NCBI GenBank assembly: GCA_964546505.1
Contig: CAZJJZ010000011.1
Span: 1-39,125, forward strand
Origin: CAZJJZ01 sp964546505
GTDB taxonomy: Bacteria; Patescibacteriota; Gracilibacteria; UBA1369
Direction of reading: 5' to 3'
Length of the DNA: 39,125 nucleotides
A program made the position numbers and the translations under genes. Every line of letters begins with the position of its first letter. Within the stretch, counting starts at the first letter, position 1. Positions 7,269-16,608 of the stretch are shown piece after piece. Below the pieces are notes generated by a model. It did no database searches and had not been told where the DNA came from. It saw nothing but the letters and a program-made list of their open reading frames with translations.

Positions 7269-8903
7269 ATGGCAGACACAAATACAGCACAAAAAACAGT
7301 TGAACGAAGTCTTGATGGAGCCATTGGCCAGGCTCTTGATCGTGAAGTAGGGAGGCAGGAAGCACGAAAACAAATTCTTGAAAAATCCAAAAATCAGCGT
7401 CGAGAAGTGGTTAATGTAGACACAAGTCAAGCCACCGCTGTCAGCAAATCAGAAAGAACTTCTTTAGCTAAGGAAGTAGCAAAATCTGCTTTCGAAAAAA
7501 CTCCCGATCAATTTTTGGCTCTCGCTCAGGAAGTACAGTTGCAAGCCATAACTAATCTCAAAAATAGTGACCTGAAAGCAGGTGTCTCTGCTACAATTGA
7601 TTTTGGTGGTAATAGTGCCATTCAGCATGCTGTCGGGCTGGCTTCCATTTTGCCAGCCGCTGTCAAAGAAGTCAGTGTGAATGGTCAAAAGGGAGTCAGA
7701 AAAGGCATACAAGGCAATTTTTATACTGCCGAAGGTCGCTACCTGGCAATCGTCTCCGGTGACTCTCTGGTAATAGAAAAAACCGCTGATCAACAAACTC
7801 TCATTAAAGAAGAAAAAACTTTAGAAAATTTAGTCAAAGAGTGGTTTCAAAAAATTACCAAAACCGCTATTGATAGCGAAAACAAGCCGCCCGAAACAGA
7901 AATTAATAAAATTTACCAAGAAGCTGCCCGTTTCGATTTGCAGCCGCAATTACTGCTTGCCATCAGATCGGTTTTTAAAGGACAATACGGTAACGATCTC
8001 AATGGTCTTCCGGAAGCTCAGATTGCCACCGCTTGCCGCTACTTGCAGTCCGCTCAAAGCCTTTATCAAAATGAGCATCCCAATGTCGCTATTCAAAAAT
8101 CCGGTAATTACACTGCGGAATTTCTGCAATATCTGATGGAGCATTACGCGCTTTTTGGGCAGTATTCAGCCGGTGGAGCAGCCAAAGCCGCGGAAGTGAT
8201 TCAAGCCTATGCGCAGTTAAAAGGCATTACTTTAAACATTCCCAACGCTACCGACGCTACGACTGCCAAAAACTCCCCATCTCAGCCCAGTCAGTCCAGA
8301 CCAAGAGAATCAGCAGCCAAAAGCACTTCATCAAAAAACAAGGAACCCGAAATTGTCATCGAAGGAACCGATTCTACGGCTAATCTCCGTGGTATGGCCT
8401 TATTAGAAAATCGCGATTTTCGTGAAAAAGTTAAAAAAGTGGCCAACAATATTGGTTGTGCTCCCGAAGATTTAATTGCCATTTTCCAGTTGGAATGTGG
8501 ACTCAATCCACAAGCGCAAAACTCTATTGGCGCGACAGGTTTGATTCAGTGGATTCCAACTACCGCACGTTCAACGTATCATTTGGAAGTTAATACAATT
8601 CGTCGAATGACGGCCTTGCAACAACTGGATTTGGTAGAAATCTACTTTAAGCGCAACGGCCGCAACAAGAGCATTGATGACTTATATTTAAGCGTACTCT
8701 ATCCCGCCGCCAAAAACCGCCCAGACAGCTATGTCATTGGTTCAGAAAGAGGCCAAGAGTATGCCGAAAAATTTTCCAGTCAAAACCCCTTTGTTCGTGG
8801 CAGGCTTGTCACCAAGGGTGACATCCTCAAAAAAATTCGGAGCATACGCCAAAACGGTAAATTCGTTACTGCCTTTACTCGTCTGGAATCCGGTCAAAAT
8901 TAA
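7269..8903 (+). CDS. Lytic-transglycosylase-like (SLT domain) protein
   Basis: Protein of 544 residues with a C-terminal lysozyme-like domain. The catalytic-Glu motif reads FQLECGLNPQAQNSIGATGL and is followed by IQWIP, matching the SLT signature (E-S/C-G-x-N-P ... GATGLxQ). The N-terminal part (about 350 residues) is Gln/Ala-rich and helical, followed by a Ser/Pro/Lys linker before the domain. No signal peptide or membrane segment is seen, so export route is unclear; it could act on peptidoglycan from a pilus or phage-like assembly, or be exported by a non-Sec route. The ATG at 7269 is chosen because an extended -10 promoter lies at 7239-7247; starting at 7206 would place the N-terminus upstream of the transcript. 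Confidence 0.75.
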   Translation: MADTNTAQKTVERSLDGAIGQALDREVGRQEARKQILEKSKNQRREVVNVDTSQATAVSKSERTSLAKEVAKSAFEKTPDQFLALAQEVQLQAITNLKNSDLKAGVSATIDFGGNSAIQHAVGLASILPAAVKEVSVNGQKGVRKGIQGNFYTAEGRYLAIVSGDSLVIEKTADQQTLIKEEKTLENLVKEWFQKITKTAIDSENKPPETEINKIYQEAARFDLQPQLLLAIRSVFKGQYGNDLNGLPEAQIATACRYLQSAQSLYQNEHPNVAIQKSGNYTAEFLQYLMEHYALFGQYSAGGAAKAAEVIQAYAQLKGITLNIPNATDATTAKNSPSQPSQSRPRESAAKSTSSKNKEPEIVIEGTDSTANLRGMALLENRDFREKVKKVANNIGCAPEDLIAIFQLECGLNPQAQNSIGATGLIQWIPTTARSTYHLEVNTIRRMTALQQLDLVEIYFKRNGRNKSIDDLYLSVLYPAAKNRPDSYVIGSERGQEYAEKFSSQNPFVRGRLVTKGDILKKIRSIRQNGKFVTAFTRLESGQN

Positions 8904-8917
8904 TTTATTCATAATTC

Positions 8918-8953
8918 AAAAAAAAGCTGCGCATCAAAACTCGCAACTTTTTC
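8918..8953. terminator. Bidirectional hairpin terminator
   Basis: AAAAAAGCTGCG and CTCGCAACTTTTT form an imperfect stem around an 8-base loop, with A and T runs on both sides. It lies between the convergent SLT gene and RNase J gene and could serve both. Confidence 0.55.
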
Positions 8954-8968
8954 AATCTGATTAATCAA

Positions 8969-11125
8969 TTAATTAGTCAAAATCAACGGCAGAATCAACG
9001 GCTGACGATCAATTTTGGACACGGAATATTGATCAACGCTTTCACGAATATGCATTTTCATTTCTTCCAGGCCAAAATTGGGGTTGCTCTTAGCCATCTC
9101 ATAAAATGCTTCCCGTGCCTTTTTAACTATGCCATTCAGAATTTCCTTTGATTCTTCCATGTAAATAAACCCACGGGTCTCCACATTGATTTCACCAATC
9201 AACTCCTGACTGCGTTTATCAATTCTCATAATCAAAATCACCACTCCATTCTCAGCCAAAATTTGTCTATCCATCATTACCTGTGAACCAATATCTCCGC
9301 CTCCCAGACCATCTACCAGAATATACTTGGTGGAAACTTTTTCATTAGTTACTTTCACTTCACCATTGCGCATTTCCAAAACATCACCATTTTCTACCAT
9401 AATCATTTTGTCCGCGGGTAAATCCAGGTCTTTGACCATAATTTCGCCATGTGCTTTACGCATAAAAAATTCACCATGCACCGGCATAAAGTACTTTGGC
9501 CTCACCAATGCAAACATCAGTTTCAAATCTTCTTGCTGACCATGACCTGAAGCATGCACATCCATAATTTTGTTATGAATTATTCTTGCTCCCAAACGCG
9601 ATAAATTGTTGATTACACGCACCACCGCCATTTCATTTCCGGGAATTGGCGAAGATGACAAAACTACCGTATCGCCTGGTCCAATTTGTACATGCGGATG
9701 CTCATCCAATGCCATGCGGGAAAGCGCCGCCACAGGCTCTCCCTGAGAACCGGTAGTCAAAATAATCGTTTTATTTGGTGGCGTTTTTTTAGCTTTTTTT
9801 ACATCACTGATTAGTCCTTGTGGATATTTTAAATAGCCCAATTCAGCCGCCATCACACTGTTATCAATCAAGCTGCGGCCACTGAGAAAGATTTTTTTGT
9901 TATGCTTTACCGCTGCATCAATTATTTGCTGAATGCGGCCAATTTGTGAAGCGAATGAAGCGATAATGATTCTTCCTGGTGTATCCTTGATTAAATGTTC
10001 CAGAGTTTCGCCAATTTTCTTTTCTGAAATGGTAAATCCTGGCTTGGTAGCATTGGTGGAGTCGGACATCATCAGAGTGACCCCCTTTTCACCGAAAGCG
10101 GTGATTTTGGCGAAGTCCGGCGGGACCTGATTTCCGGCGGGACTTAAGTCGATTTTGAAGTCTCCGGTATGGAGGATGGAACCCGCCGGAGTTTCAATAA
10201 ATAAACCTACTGAATCAGGAATAGAGTGCGTAATTCGATACATTGAAACCTTGATTTTGCCGAATTGAAAGGTTTCATCGGTTTTAAATACCCTCAAAGT
10301 AGCTTGATTCAAAAGCCCATGTTCTTCCAACTGTTTTTGAATTAAGCCCATGGTCAATTTTCCAGCAAAAATCGGCGGATAACCTAATTTTGGCAACAGA
10401 TAGGGTATGCCACCAATATGGTCCAAATGTCCATGTGTCACCACAATGCCCTTGATTTTGTGAACTTTATCTTTCAAGTACGTAATATCCGGTATCACAT
10501 AATCCACGCCCAACATATCCGCCTCCGGAAATTGAAAACCCAAGTCAATCAAAATTATAGAATCTTCATATTCCAAAATCATGGTATTCTTTCCCACTTC
10601 ATCTAAACCGCCAATTGGAATGATGCGGAGTTTACCTCTAGGATCAAGTTGTGTAAAACCTTCCTGACGTTGTTTTTTGATGGCTACCTGGAATTTATGC
10701 CTCTGATTGAAATTGCCTTTAAAACTGGGATTATCCTTTTGATGGCGCCATTTAAACTTGTTTTTAATATTACCATATTGCCCCTTTTGAATTGCTTGAA
10801 CAGGCTGCTGCCCCTTGGCAGGTGTCTGCTGTGTTCTGGATAGCTGAGGTTTTTTTTGATTGGCAGGTAAATTGCCGAGATTTCTCTGTGTCTGTTGTCC
10901 GTGATGCGCTGTCTGTTGTCCGTGATGCGCTGTCTGTTGCGGACGGGGAGCCGCTGCATGTGACTGTACCGTTGATTGTCCCGGCTGATTTTGCTGATTT
11001 GGCGTTTGCTGTGGTTGTTTATCAGGTTGACCTGAAAACATTTTGCCAATATTAAGCGTTTGTTTGAGCCACTGGTCCAGTATATCTAATTTTTTTTCTG
11101 GTTCTTCTTTTCGTAAATCGTCCAT
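8969..11125 (-). CDS. rnj: Ribonuclease J with long Gln-rich N-terminal extension
   Basis: Metallo-beta-lactamase/beta-CASP ribonuclease of 718 residues acting in mRNA decay and rRNA maturation. The core starts near residue 165 with LRIIPIGGLDEVGKN, followed by the zinc-binding motif VVTHGHLDHIGG, the beta-CASP region, and ASGHGQQEDLKLM near the end of the catalytic part. The core is close to the usual 550 residues. The first 160 residues are an unusual low-complexity tail rich in Q, N, P and H, including a tandem QQTAHHG repeat encoded by a 21-bp DNA repeat, followed by a basic segment. Typical RNase J proteins start directly at the core. A good promoter lies upstream with a leader of about 78 bases. 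The gene is downstream of prfB on the same strand. Function is confident; the role of the tail is unknown. Confidence 0.93.
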   Translation of the reverse strand: MDDLRKEEPEKKLDILDQWLKQTLNIGKMFSGQPDKQPQQTPNQQNQPGQSTVQSHAAAPRPQQTAHHGQQTAHHGQQTQRNLGNLPANQKKPQLSRTQQTPAKGQQPVQAIQKGQYGNIKNKFKWRHQKDNPSFKGNFNQRHKFQVAIKKQRQEGFTQLDPRGKLRIIPIGGLDEVGKNTMILEYEDSIILIDLGFQFPEADMLGVDYVIPDITYLKDKVHKIKGIVVTHGHLDHIGGIPYLLPKLGYPPIFAGKLTMGLIQKQLEEHGLLNQATLRVFKTDETFQFGKIKVSMYRITHSIPDSVGLFIETPAGSILHTGDFKIDLSPAGNQVPPDFAKITAFGEKGVTLMMSDSTNATKPGFTISEKKIGETLEHLIKDTPGRIIIASFASQIGRIQQIIDAAVKHNKKIFLSGRSLIDNSVMAAELGYLKYPQGLISDVKKAKKTPPNKTIILTTGSQGEPVAALSRMALDEHPHVQIGPGDTVVLSSSPIPGNEMAVVRVINNLSRLGARIIHNKIMDVHASGHGQQEDLKLMFALVRPKYFMPVHGEFFMRKAHGEIMVKDLDLPADKMIMVENGDVLEMRNGEVKVTNEKVSTKYILVDGLGGGDIGSQVMMDRQILAENGVVILIMRIDKRSQELIGEINVETRGFIYMEESKEILNGIVKKAREAFYEMAKSNPNFGLEEMKMHIRESVDQYSVSKIDRQPLILPLILTN
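10889..10940. repeat. 21-bp tandem repeat in the RNase J gene
   Basis: Two perfect copies of a 21-bp unit (10889-10909 and 10910-10930) plus a partial third copy of about 10 bases. It encodes the repeated QQTAHHG heptapeptide in the disordered N-terminus, and being a multiple of three it can expand or contract without frameshift. Confidence 0.9.
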
Positions 11126-11209
11126 TTTTAATAAATAGTTATCGTGTTAATTCAACGGAATCGTCTCTGTTCACAAATTGAAAATTTTGTTTTGAGAATT
11201 ACTACCGTC

Positions 11210-11237
11210 ATTGTATCAGGAAAATAGATAATATCAA
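11210..11237 (-). promoter_or_regulatory. Sigma-70 promoter of RNase J
   Basis: On the minus strand TTGATA (11237-11232) and TACAAT (11215-11210) are 16 bases apart. A start near 11203 gives a leader of about 78 bases before the ATG at 11125. Confidence 0.6.
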
Positions 11238-11277
11238 CATTTCCTTGAAATTGCAAGTAAGCTTCTTTTTCAGTACA

Positions 11278-12363
11278 TTATTTCTTTAACTCCGCCTCAA
11301 TAAACCCATCCAAGCCACCCTCCAAAACCGCATTAACATCACGCTCCTCATAATCAGTCCGATGATCTTTGACCATAGTGTAAGGGTGTAACACATACGA
11401 TCGTATCTGATTACCCCAACTCATTTCCACTCTTTCTCCTTTAATTTGTGAAAGTTCCGCGACCTGTTGTTTTTCTGCCAATTCAATTAGTTTGCCTTTA
11501 AGGATTTTCAAGGCTTGTTCTTTGTTTTGATGCTGACTGCGCTCACTTTGACAAGCCACTACCACCCCAGTAGGTAGGTGTGTGATGCGAATTGCAGAGT
11601 TGACTTTATTGACATTCTGTCCGCCAGCTCCACCAGCTCGAAAAGTATCTATCCGCAAATCTTCTGCTTTAATCAATACGTCATGATGTGTGTCTACATC
11701 CGGCATTACTTCCACCAATGCAAAAGAAGTTTCCCGTGAATTCTTGGCGTTAAAGGGTGAATTTCTAACTAGTCGATGCACACCTTTTTCACACTTCAAA
11801 TAGCCATAAGCCATCAAGCCATTTATCAAGACTGTGACAGACTTGGTTCCCACCTCTTCCCCCGCAGACCTTTCCAGTATTTCCGCACTATAGCCCTTTT
11901 CCTCCGCATAGCGTAAATACATTCTTAACAAAAGATCCACAAAATCCATTGCGTCTTTACCACCTGTACCGGCATGAATACTCAAAATAGCCGGGCAGCT
12001 ATCGTACTTGCCATTCAAAAAAGTCCTTATTTCCAGCTTGCGCCATTTTTTTTCTAAATCATCAATGATACCTTTTAGCTCTTCCCCCTCAGCAGGATTA
12101 TCTTCATATTTTACCGTATTCATTAATTCATTCACCTCTTGCATTTCTTCACCAATTTTTACCCACTGCTCTTTCTCTTTTTGCAAGGCCGCCAATTCTT
12201 TACTTACTTGTTGTGCCCTTTCCGTATCATGCCAAAAACCCTCTGCTTGTGTCGCTGTGTTTAACTCCTCTATTTGTTTATTTAATGCGCCTAAATCGAT
12301 TTTTTCCAAAGCCTTGTTGATTTCCGCCGAAATCCTTTCCAGCTTTTGTTTGTGCTCGTACAT
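11278..12363 (-). CDS. prfB: Peptide chain release factor 2
   Basis: Class I release factor of 361 residues that recognises UAA and UGA. The tripeptide anticodon SPF is visible in VRNSPFNAKNSRE, and the catalytic GGQ in FRAGGAGGQNVNKVN. An N-terminal coiled domain starts with MYEHKQKLERI. The gene is read in one continuous frame: the programmed +1 frameshift found in many prfB genes is absent. Presence of an intact RF2 agrees with TGA being used as stop here and argues against the CPR groups that recode UGA as glycine. It lies upstream of rnj on the same strand. The transcript likely begins with a stable hairpin (12382-12416). Confidence 0.96.
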   Translation of the reverse strand: MYEHKQKLERISAEINKALEKIDLGALNKQIEELNTATQAEGFWHDTERAQQVSKELAALQKEKEQWVKIGEEMQEVNELMNTVKYEDNPAEGEELKGIIDDLEKKWRKLEIRTFLNGKYDSCPAILSIHAGTGGKDAMDFVDLLLRMYLRYAEEKGYSAEILERSAGEEVGTKSVTVLINGLMAYGYLKCEKGVHRLVRNSPFNAKNSRETSFALVEVMPDVDTHHDVLIKAEDLRIDTFRAGGAGGQNVNKVNSAIRITHLPTGVVVACQSERSQHQNKEQALKILKGKLIELAEKQQVAELSQIKGERVEMSWGNQIRSYVLHPYTMVKDHRTDYEERDVNAVLEGGLDGFIEAELKK

Positions 12364-12381
12364 TCTTCAAATTGTTTAAAA

Positions 12382-12427
12382 GGCAGCTTCCCTCGTCCCA
12401 ACTATTACCAGCTGCCCTTTTATTATA
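12382..12427 (-). promoter_or_regulatory. prfB promoter -10 and 5'-terminal leader hairpin
   Basis: On the minus strand a perfect TATAAT (12427-12422) predicts a start near 12415. The transcript would then begin within a 7-bp perfect stem (GGCAGCT/AGCTGCC arms at 12410-12416 and 12382-12388) enclosing a 21-base loop, and followed by TTTT about 14 bases before the ATG. It may stabilise the 5' end or be a small regulatory leader. No good -35 is visible. Confidence 0.45.
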
Positions 12428-12489
12428 CCTATTCTTGGCCTTTTCGCCTAGCTGTAGTTTTATTTTGCTCTCCCCTTTACGGCAAATTC

Positions 12490-12498
12490 TGCTAGAAT
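12490..12498 (+). promoter_or_regulatory. Extended -10 promoter (TGCTAGAAT)
   Basis: TGC TAGAAT 30 bases upstream of the flippase ATG at 12528. It predicts a leader of about 20 bases and is divergent from the prfB promoter. Confidence 0.5.
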
Positions 12499-12527
12499 GC
12501 CAGCCGTAAAATTAATGCAGATTATCA

Positions 12528-14252
12528 ATGTCCAATGTCGCGCGTAAAATTCTCTTCAACACTTTTTCTCAAGTGGCAGCAAAATTAGTGTTGGCCGTTT
12601 TCGGTATCGTCACGCTCAAAATTCTGACTAACTTTTTGGACATTTCCGGTTATGGTTTTTACCGCTCCATTTACGAATATTTGGCACTTTTCGCAATAGT
12701 TTCTGATCTGGGTTTATATACCATCGGTGTGCGTGAGATGACCAAAGCACCGGAAAAAGAAGAGATTATTTTGGGCAACCTCTTCACCATTCGTACCATT
12801 ATGATCATTTTGATCATTGGCATTGCCATTATCAGTACTTTGTTCATACCAGCTTTCAATGGTCCGCTCACCTGGCTGTTCCAAGGTCAAAGTAGCATGC
12901 CGGCTGGACCTGCGCCCTGGACAGTAGCTGCTTGGTCAATTCTGATCGCCGGGGTGACAACAGTTTTCGCTATTTTAACTGGTACAGTATCCACCACCCT
13001 ACAAGTACATTTAAAAATGGAATGGAATGCACTCGGCTCAGTAATTGGTAAAATCGTGGCCTTAGCCTGGATGGTTTTTGTCACCTTCATCTGGTTTCCG
13101 CATTGTCAGGATGGTGAAACTCTAACTTTTCTAAATCAAGCCAGTAGCTGCAATATTAGCGAAAATTCATTTTATTTGCTCTTGTTCGCGGGAATTATTG
13201 GAAACATCGCCATGTTCCTGATTACCTTCTGGCCGGCCAACAAAATCACCAAAATCCGCTACCGTTTCGATTGGGCTATTTGGAAAGACGTGGTTTGGAA
13301 ATCGCTCCCCTACGGCATAGCACTCATACTTAATCAAATTATTTTTCGTCTGGGCTCCATCTCGCTGCTGACCATGAAGAGCACCACTGAAGTTGGTTTA
13401 TACGGTGCGCCCTTAACAATTTTGGAAGCGGCCGGGGTGGTGCCACTATACTTCATGAACGCTATTTTGCCGCTGCTTACCAAAAGTCTCAATACCAAGG
13501 ACGGTAATCACCACAAAATCATTCAATACTCTTTTGATTTTCTGATGATGGCTTCATTACCGATTGCAGCTGGAACCTTTATCTTGGCATATCAAGTGAT
13601 CGCCTTGGTAGCTTCTCCTTCTTTTTTGTCCAATCCTGCCACCGGTTTTTTTGGTTCAGACGGCGTTTTGCAAATTTTAATCGTCGCCATCGTATTCAGC
13701 TTCATGAACGGGCTTTTCGGCTACATCTTAATCGCCGCTAATCAACAGCAAAAAATGTTGTCCAGAAACGCCAGTGCTGTAGTTTTAACTATCATTCTGC
13801 ACGCCTTTTTAATACCGGTTTACAGCATTCAAGGTGCCGCTTTTTCCAATATCATTACTGAAATTTACATCACCTTAGCCAGCTTTTGGCTAGCTAAACG
13901 TTTTGTAGATTTTAAGTTGTCTCTTTTGCCGTTCGCGAAAGTGATTTTTTGTACTGCCTTCATGTCAGTGGTCTTATATTTTGGCAAACTTTATTTCGTT
14001 GATTCCAACTTCACCAAAACGCCCTGGGCTCTCTTTCAGGCACTTCTCCCTTCAGTCAGTACGGAACGATTAATCGGCATTCAGCATCTTATTACTCTGC
14101 TTAGCTTGATAATTATCTCCGGTTTAATTTACCTGATCGGACTTTTCCTCACTCGTGTCCTGACTAAAGATATGGTAGCTATGGTTCTCAAACGCAAGCC
14201 GAAAGAGGCTCCAGCAGTAGCCACCGGTTTGACTGACAACAATTTAAATTAG
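12528..14252 (+). CDS. Wzx-like polysaccharide flippase (MOP superfamily)
   Basis: Integral membrane protein of 574 residues with roughly fourteen hydrophobic helices, beginning with NVARKILFNTFSQVAAKLVL, the typical Wzx/RfbX-type amphipathic start. It should flip lipid-linked glycans or related precursors across the cytoplasmic membrane. A loop after the third helix pair (around FPHCQDGETLTFLNQASSC) is longer than usual and is probably extracytoplasmic. No glycosyltransferase is directly adjacent, but dTDP-sugar genes and a glycosyltransferase lie elsewhere in the window. MurJ-type lipid II flipping is less likely from the N-terminal sequence. The superfamily is confident, the substrate unknown. 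Confidence 0.85.
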   Translation: MSNVARKILFNTFSQVAAKLVLAVFGIVTLKILTNFLDISGYGFYRSIYEYLALFAIVSDLGLYTIGVREMTKAPEKEEIILGNLFTIRTIMIILIIGIAIISTLFIPAFNGPLTWLFQGQSSMPAGPAPWTVAAWSILIAGVTTVFAILTGTVSTTLQVHLKMEWNALGSVIGKIVALAWMVFVTFIWFPHCQDGETLTFLNQASSCNISENSFYLLLFAGIIGNIAMFLITFWPANKITKIRYRFDWAIWKDVVWKSLPYGIALILNQIIFRLGSISLLTMKSTTEVGLYGAPLTILEAAGVVPLYFMNAILPLLTKSLNTKDGNHHKIIQYSFDFLMMASLPIAAGTFILAYQVIALVASPSFLSNPATGFFGSDGVLQILIVAIVFSFMNGLFGYILIAANQQQKMLSRNASAVVLTIILHAFLIPVYSIQGAAFSNIITEIYITLASFWLAKRFVDFKLSLLPFAKVIFCTAFMSVVLYFGKLYFVDSNFTKTPWALFQALLPSVSTERLIGIQHLITLLSLIIISGLIYLIGLFLTRVLTKDMVAMVLKRKPKEAPAVATGLTDNNLN

Positions 14253-14319
14253 TTGCCATCTTTCCCAAATCTGTTAATATTCGATTAGAATAGTTACGTT
14301 TTAATGAAATTTTTGCTTT

Positions 14320-15057
14320 ATGGAGAATAATTCCAAAGTAACAACTTCTTCAGTTGCCTTTTCCGGGTTGCTCAAAAAAGGTATAGAGCCTCGGGTCTTA
14401 TGGCAGATCGATGCACTGGAAGTTAGTTTGCACAGCCTGATTGAGGGTATCATGGAGATTTCGCGTTCGAAAATGGCACAAGAAATTCCGGACATACATG
14501 AAATAGACTTAAAGATTTTTTTGGGAGACGGTGAAGATCGACGAACGGTCACCAGAGCATTATCAGTTGCAGAATTACAGTCTCAAAACAAAATTCAGGA
14601 TATTGCCACCAGAACCTATCAATTAGCTCAAGCAACAGGTATTTTTATCACAGGCGCGGCTTTGTATGAATGTCCACAACCATTCCATCATTCAAATCCA
14701 AACGGTTTAAGTAAAGAGCCATCTCCCTATTTAGTTGCTCAAAAAAAGAGAAGAGAAGCCAAAATTCAAGCTAGAGCTTATTTCGATCGCAATTATTTCT
14801 GCAGTCCCAACTCCGATCAGTACATCCTCCATGATTTGTTGCAGTTTTGTATCAAACTAGATTTGGATCCCAATTATCAAGGAATTCGCAAATTACCAGA
14901 ACTATTGGAGGTGATGAAAAAAACAGCAATCATCGGTGCCAACGAAAAAACTGTACAAGGCTTGGATTATCTGATTGCCGCCCGAGACGCTTTCCGAAAA
15001 AAACAATACCATGATTTGGTTAGGCATTTGATTTCATTGGCATTTAAGCAGGAATAG
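14320..15057 (+). CDS. Hypothetical soluble protein, 245 residues
   Basis: I do not recognise this protein. It is soluble and mostly helical, with no signal peptide or membrane segment. Features include an acidic stretch (KIFLGDGEDRR), two cysteines in the middle (YECPQPFHH and FCSPNSDQY) and a basic stretch (AQKKRREAKIQARAYF). Its ATG is 67 bases after the flippase stop, and its 3' end carries the promoter of glyA. Base composition is like its neighbours, so it appears native. The flippase-orphan order suggests co-transcription, but there is nothing to assign function. Confidence 0.8.
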   Translation: MENNSKVTTSSVAFSGLLKKGIEPRVLWQIDALEVSLHSLIEGIMEISRSKMAQEIPDIHEIDLKIFLGDGEDRRTVTRALSVAELQSQNKIQDIATRTYQLAQATGIFITGAALYECPQPFHHSNPNGLSKEPSPYLVAQKKRREAKIQARAYFDRNYFCSPNSDQYILHDLLQFCIKLDLDPNYQGIRKLPELLEVMKKTAIIGANEKTVQGLDYLIAARDAFRKKQYHDLVRHLISLAFKQE

Positions 15058-15065
15058 TCTACAAT
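15037..15065 (+). promoter_or_regulatory. Sigma-70 promoter of glyA
   Basis: TTGGCA (15037-15042) and TACAAT (15060-15065) with 17-base spacing, overlapping the 3' end of the preceding gene. The predicted start near 15072 is about 20 bases before the glyA ATG. Confidence 0.6.
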
Positions 15066-15090
15066 CCGGGCAGAATTTACCCTCGGAAAA

Positions 15091-16581
15091 ATGACAATCA
15101 CTTCCAGCTACTTAGATCAATACCAACAAGCCTTGAACGGCCGTTTACCTGTAACCGCAGCCATCTCTTTTTATGCGGCACTGGACACGGTTGCTTCTGT
15201 ATCACCGGAAATTGCTGCGGCCATACTGCAGGAATTAAAGGATCAAAGAAGGCATCTTAAATTAATTGCTTCAGAAAACTATTGTTCATTGGCGGTTCAG
15301 CAGGCTATGGGTAATTTATTAACCGATAAATATGCCGAAGGAATTCCGGGAAGTCGCTTTTATGCTGGCTGTGAAAATATCGACCTAATCGAAAGTAAAG
15401 CTGCCCAGTTAGCACGCCAACTGTTCCAAGCGGATCATGCTTATGTTCAGCCCCACTCAGGTGCGGACGCTAATTTGGTAGCTTTTTTGGCGGTTTTAGC
15501 GGCACGTGTGCAACCTCAATTTCTGCAAGAGCTTCACCTCACAGATCTTAAGTCGCTGTCCGAAGAGCAGTTTCAACAGCTGCGTACCCGCCTGGGTAAT
15601 CAAAAACTTTTAGCCTTAGATATCGGCTCTGGTGGACACTTAACACATGGTTATCGACTCAATATTTCTGCGCAATTATTTGTCAGTCATCATTACAATG
15701 TCTCAAAATTAAGTGGACTTCTGGACTATGAACAGATACGACAATTGGCTTTGGAAGTGAAACCACTTATCCTTTTGGCGGGCTATAGTGCGTATCCGCG
15801 TAAAATAGATTTTGCCAGAATGCGCGCCATAGCCGACGAAGTTGGTGCTGTATTGATGGTTGATATGGCTCATTTTGCCGGACTGGTAGCTGGAAAAGTC
15901 TTTACTAATGAATTCAACCCCATTCCTTTTGCCGATATCATTACGTCTACCACTCACAAAACCCTCCGCGGCCCGCGTGGAGGTCTCATTCTGTGCCAGA
16001 AGTGGCTAGCTGAATATGTGGACAAAGGTTGCCCAATGGTACTAGGCGGGCCGCTACCTATGGTGATGGCCGCCAAAGCAATTGCTTTCCAAGAAGCGCT
16101 GCGACCACAATTTGCCGACTATGCCGCGCAAGTAGTGAAAAATGCCCAAGCTTTGGCATCAGAATTACAGAATAGAGGAGTCCGTGTACTTACCGGAGGT
16201 ACAGACAATCATCTCTTACAAATCAATGTTTTTGAAAGTTTTGGCTTAACGGGTCGCCAAGCGGAACAAGCCTTGCGAGAATGTGGCTTAACAGTCAATA
16301 GAAATGCTCTACCATTTGATAGTAATGGTGTCTGGTACACTTCCGGCTTACGCCTGGGCACACCGGCCATCACCACACTGGGCATGACTGAGCCACAAAT
16401 GGCTATCATCGCCGATATATTAGTCAAATCTTTGCAAAACACTAAGCCTCAACTTGCCGAAGATGGCTCCGCCAGCAAAGCGAAGTACCTATTAGAAGCC
16501 AGAATCCGCGACCAGTCCAAAGCACAAGTTGAAGAGTTGCTCAATCAGTTTAAATTATACCCGGAACTAATTCTGGAGTAG
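15091..16581 (+). CDS. glyA: Serine hydroxymethyltransferase, long form
   Basis: PLP enzyme interconverting serine and glycine with tetrahydrofolate, the main one-carbon source. Motifs include LKLIASENYCS, the substrate and PLP region GIPGSRFYAGCENID, VDMAHFAGLVA, and the PLP lysine in TSTTHKTLRGPRGG. At 496 residues it is about 75 longer than the usual enzyme: it carries an N-terminal extension, an insert after the region AYVQPHSGADAN (residues about 145-185, including LQELHLTDLKSLSEEQFQQL and GGHLTHGYR) and a C-terminal extension. From memory, this long form resembles the chlamydial/actinobacterial-type enzyme. It has its own promoter and a clear terminator, so it is monocistronic. Function is confident. 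Confidence 0.96.
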   Translation: MTITSSYLDQYQQALNGRLPVTAAISFYAALDTVASVSPEIAAAILQELKDQRRHLKLIASENYCSLAVQQAMGNLLTDKYAEGIPGSRFYAGCENIDLIESKAAQLARQLFQADHAYVQPHSGADANLVAFLAVLAARVQPQFLQELHLTDLKSLSEEQFQQLRTRLGNQKLLALDIGSGGHLTHGYRLNISAQLFVSHHYNVSKLSGLLDYEQIRQLALEVKPLILLAGYSAYPRKIDFARMRAIADEVGAVLMVDMAHFAGLVAGKVFTNEFNPIPFADIITSTTHKTLRGPRGGLILCQKWLAEYVDKGCPMVLGGPLPMVMAAKAIAFQEALRPQFADYAAQVVKNAQALASELQNRGVRVLTGGTDNHLLQINVFESFGLTGRQAEQALRECGLTVNRNALPFDSNGVWYTSGLRLGTPAITTLGMTEPQMAIIADILVKSLQNTKPQLAEDGSASKAKYLLEARIRDQSKAQVEELLNQFKLYPELILE

Positions 16582-16608
16582 TGCGAGAAAATAGCTACAG
16601 TAAAACAA

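Noticed and set aside
10889..10940. CRISPR-like repeat
   Set aside because: The copies are directly adjacent with no spacers and lie in a coding frame.
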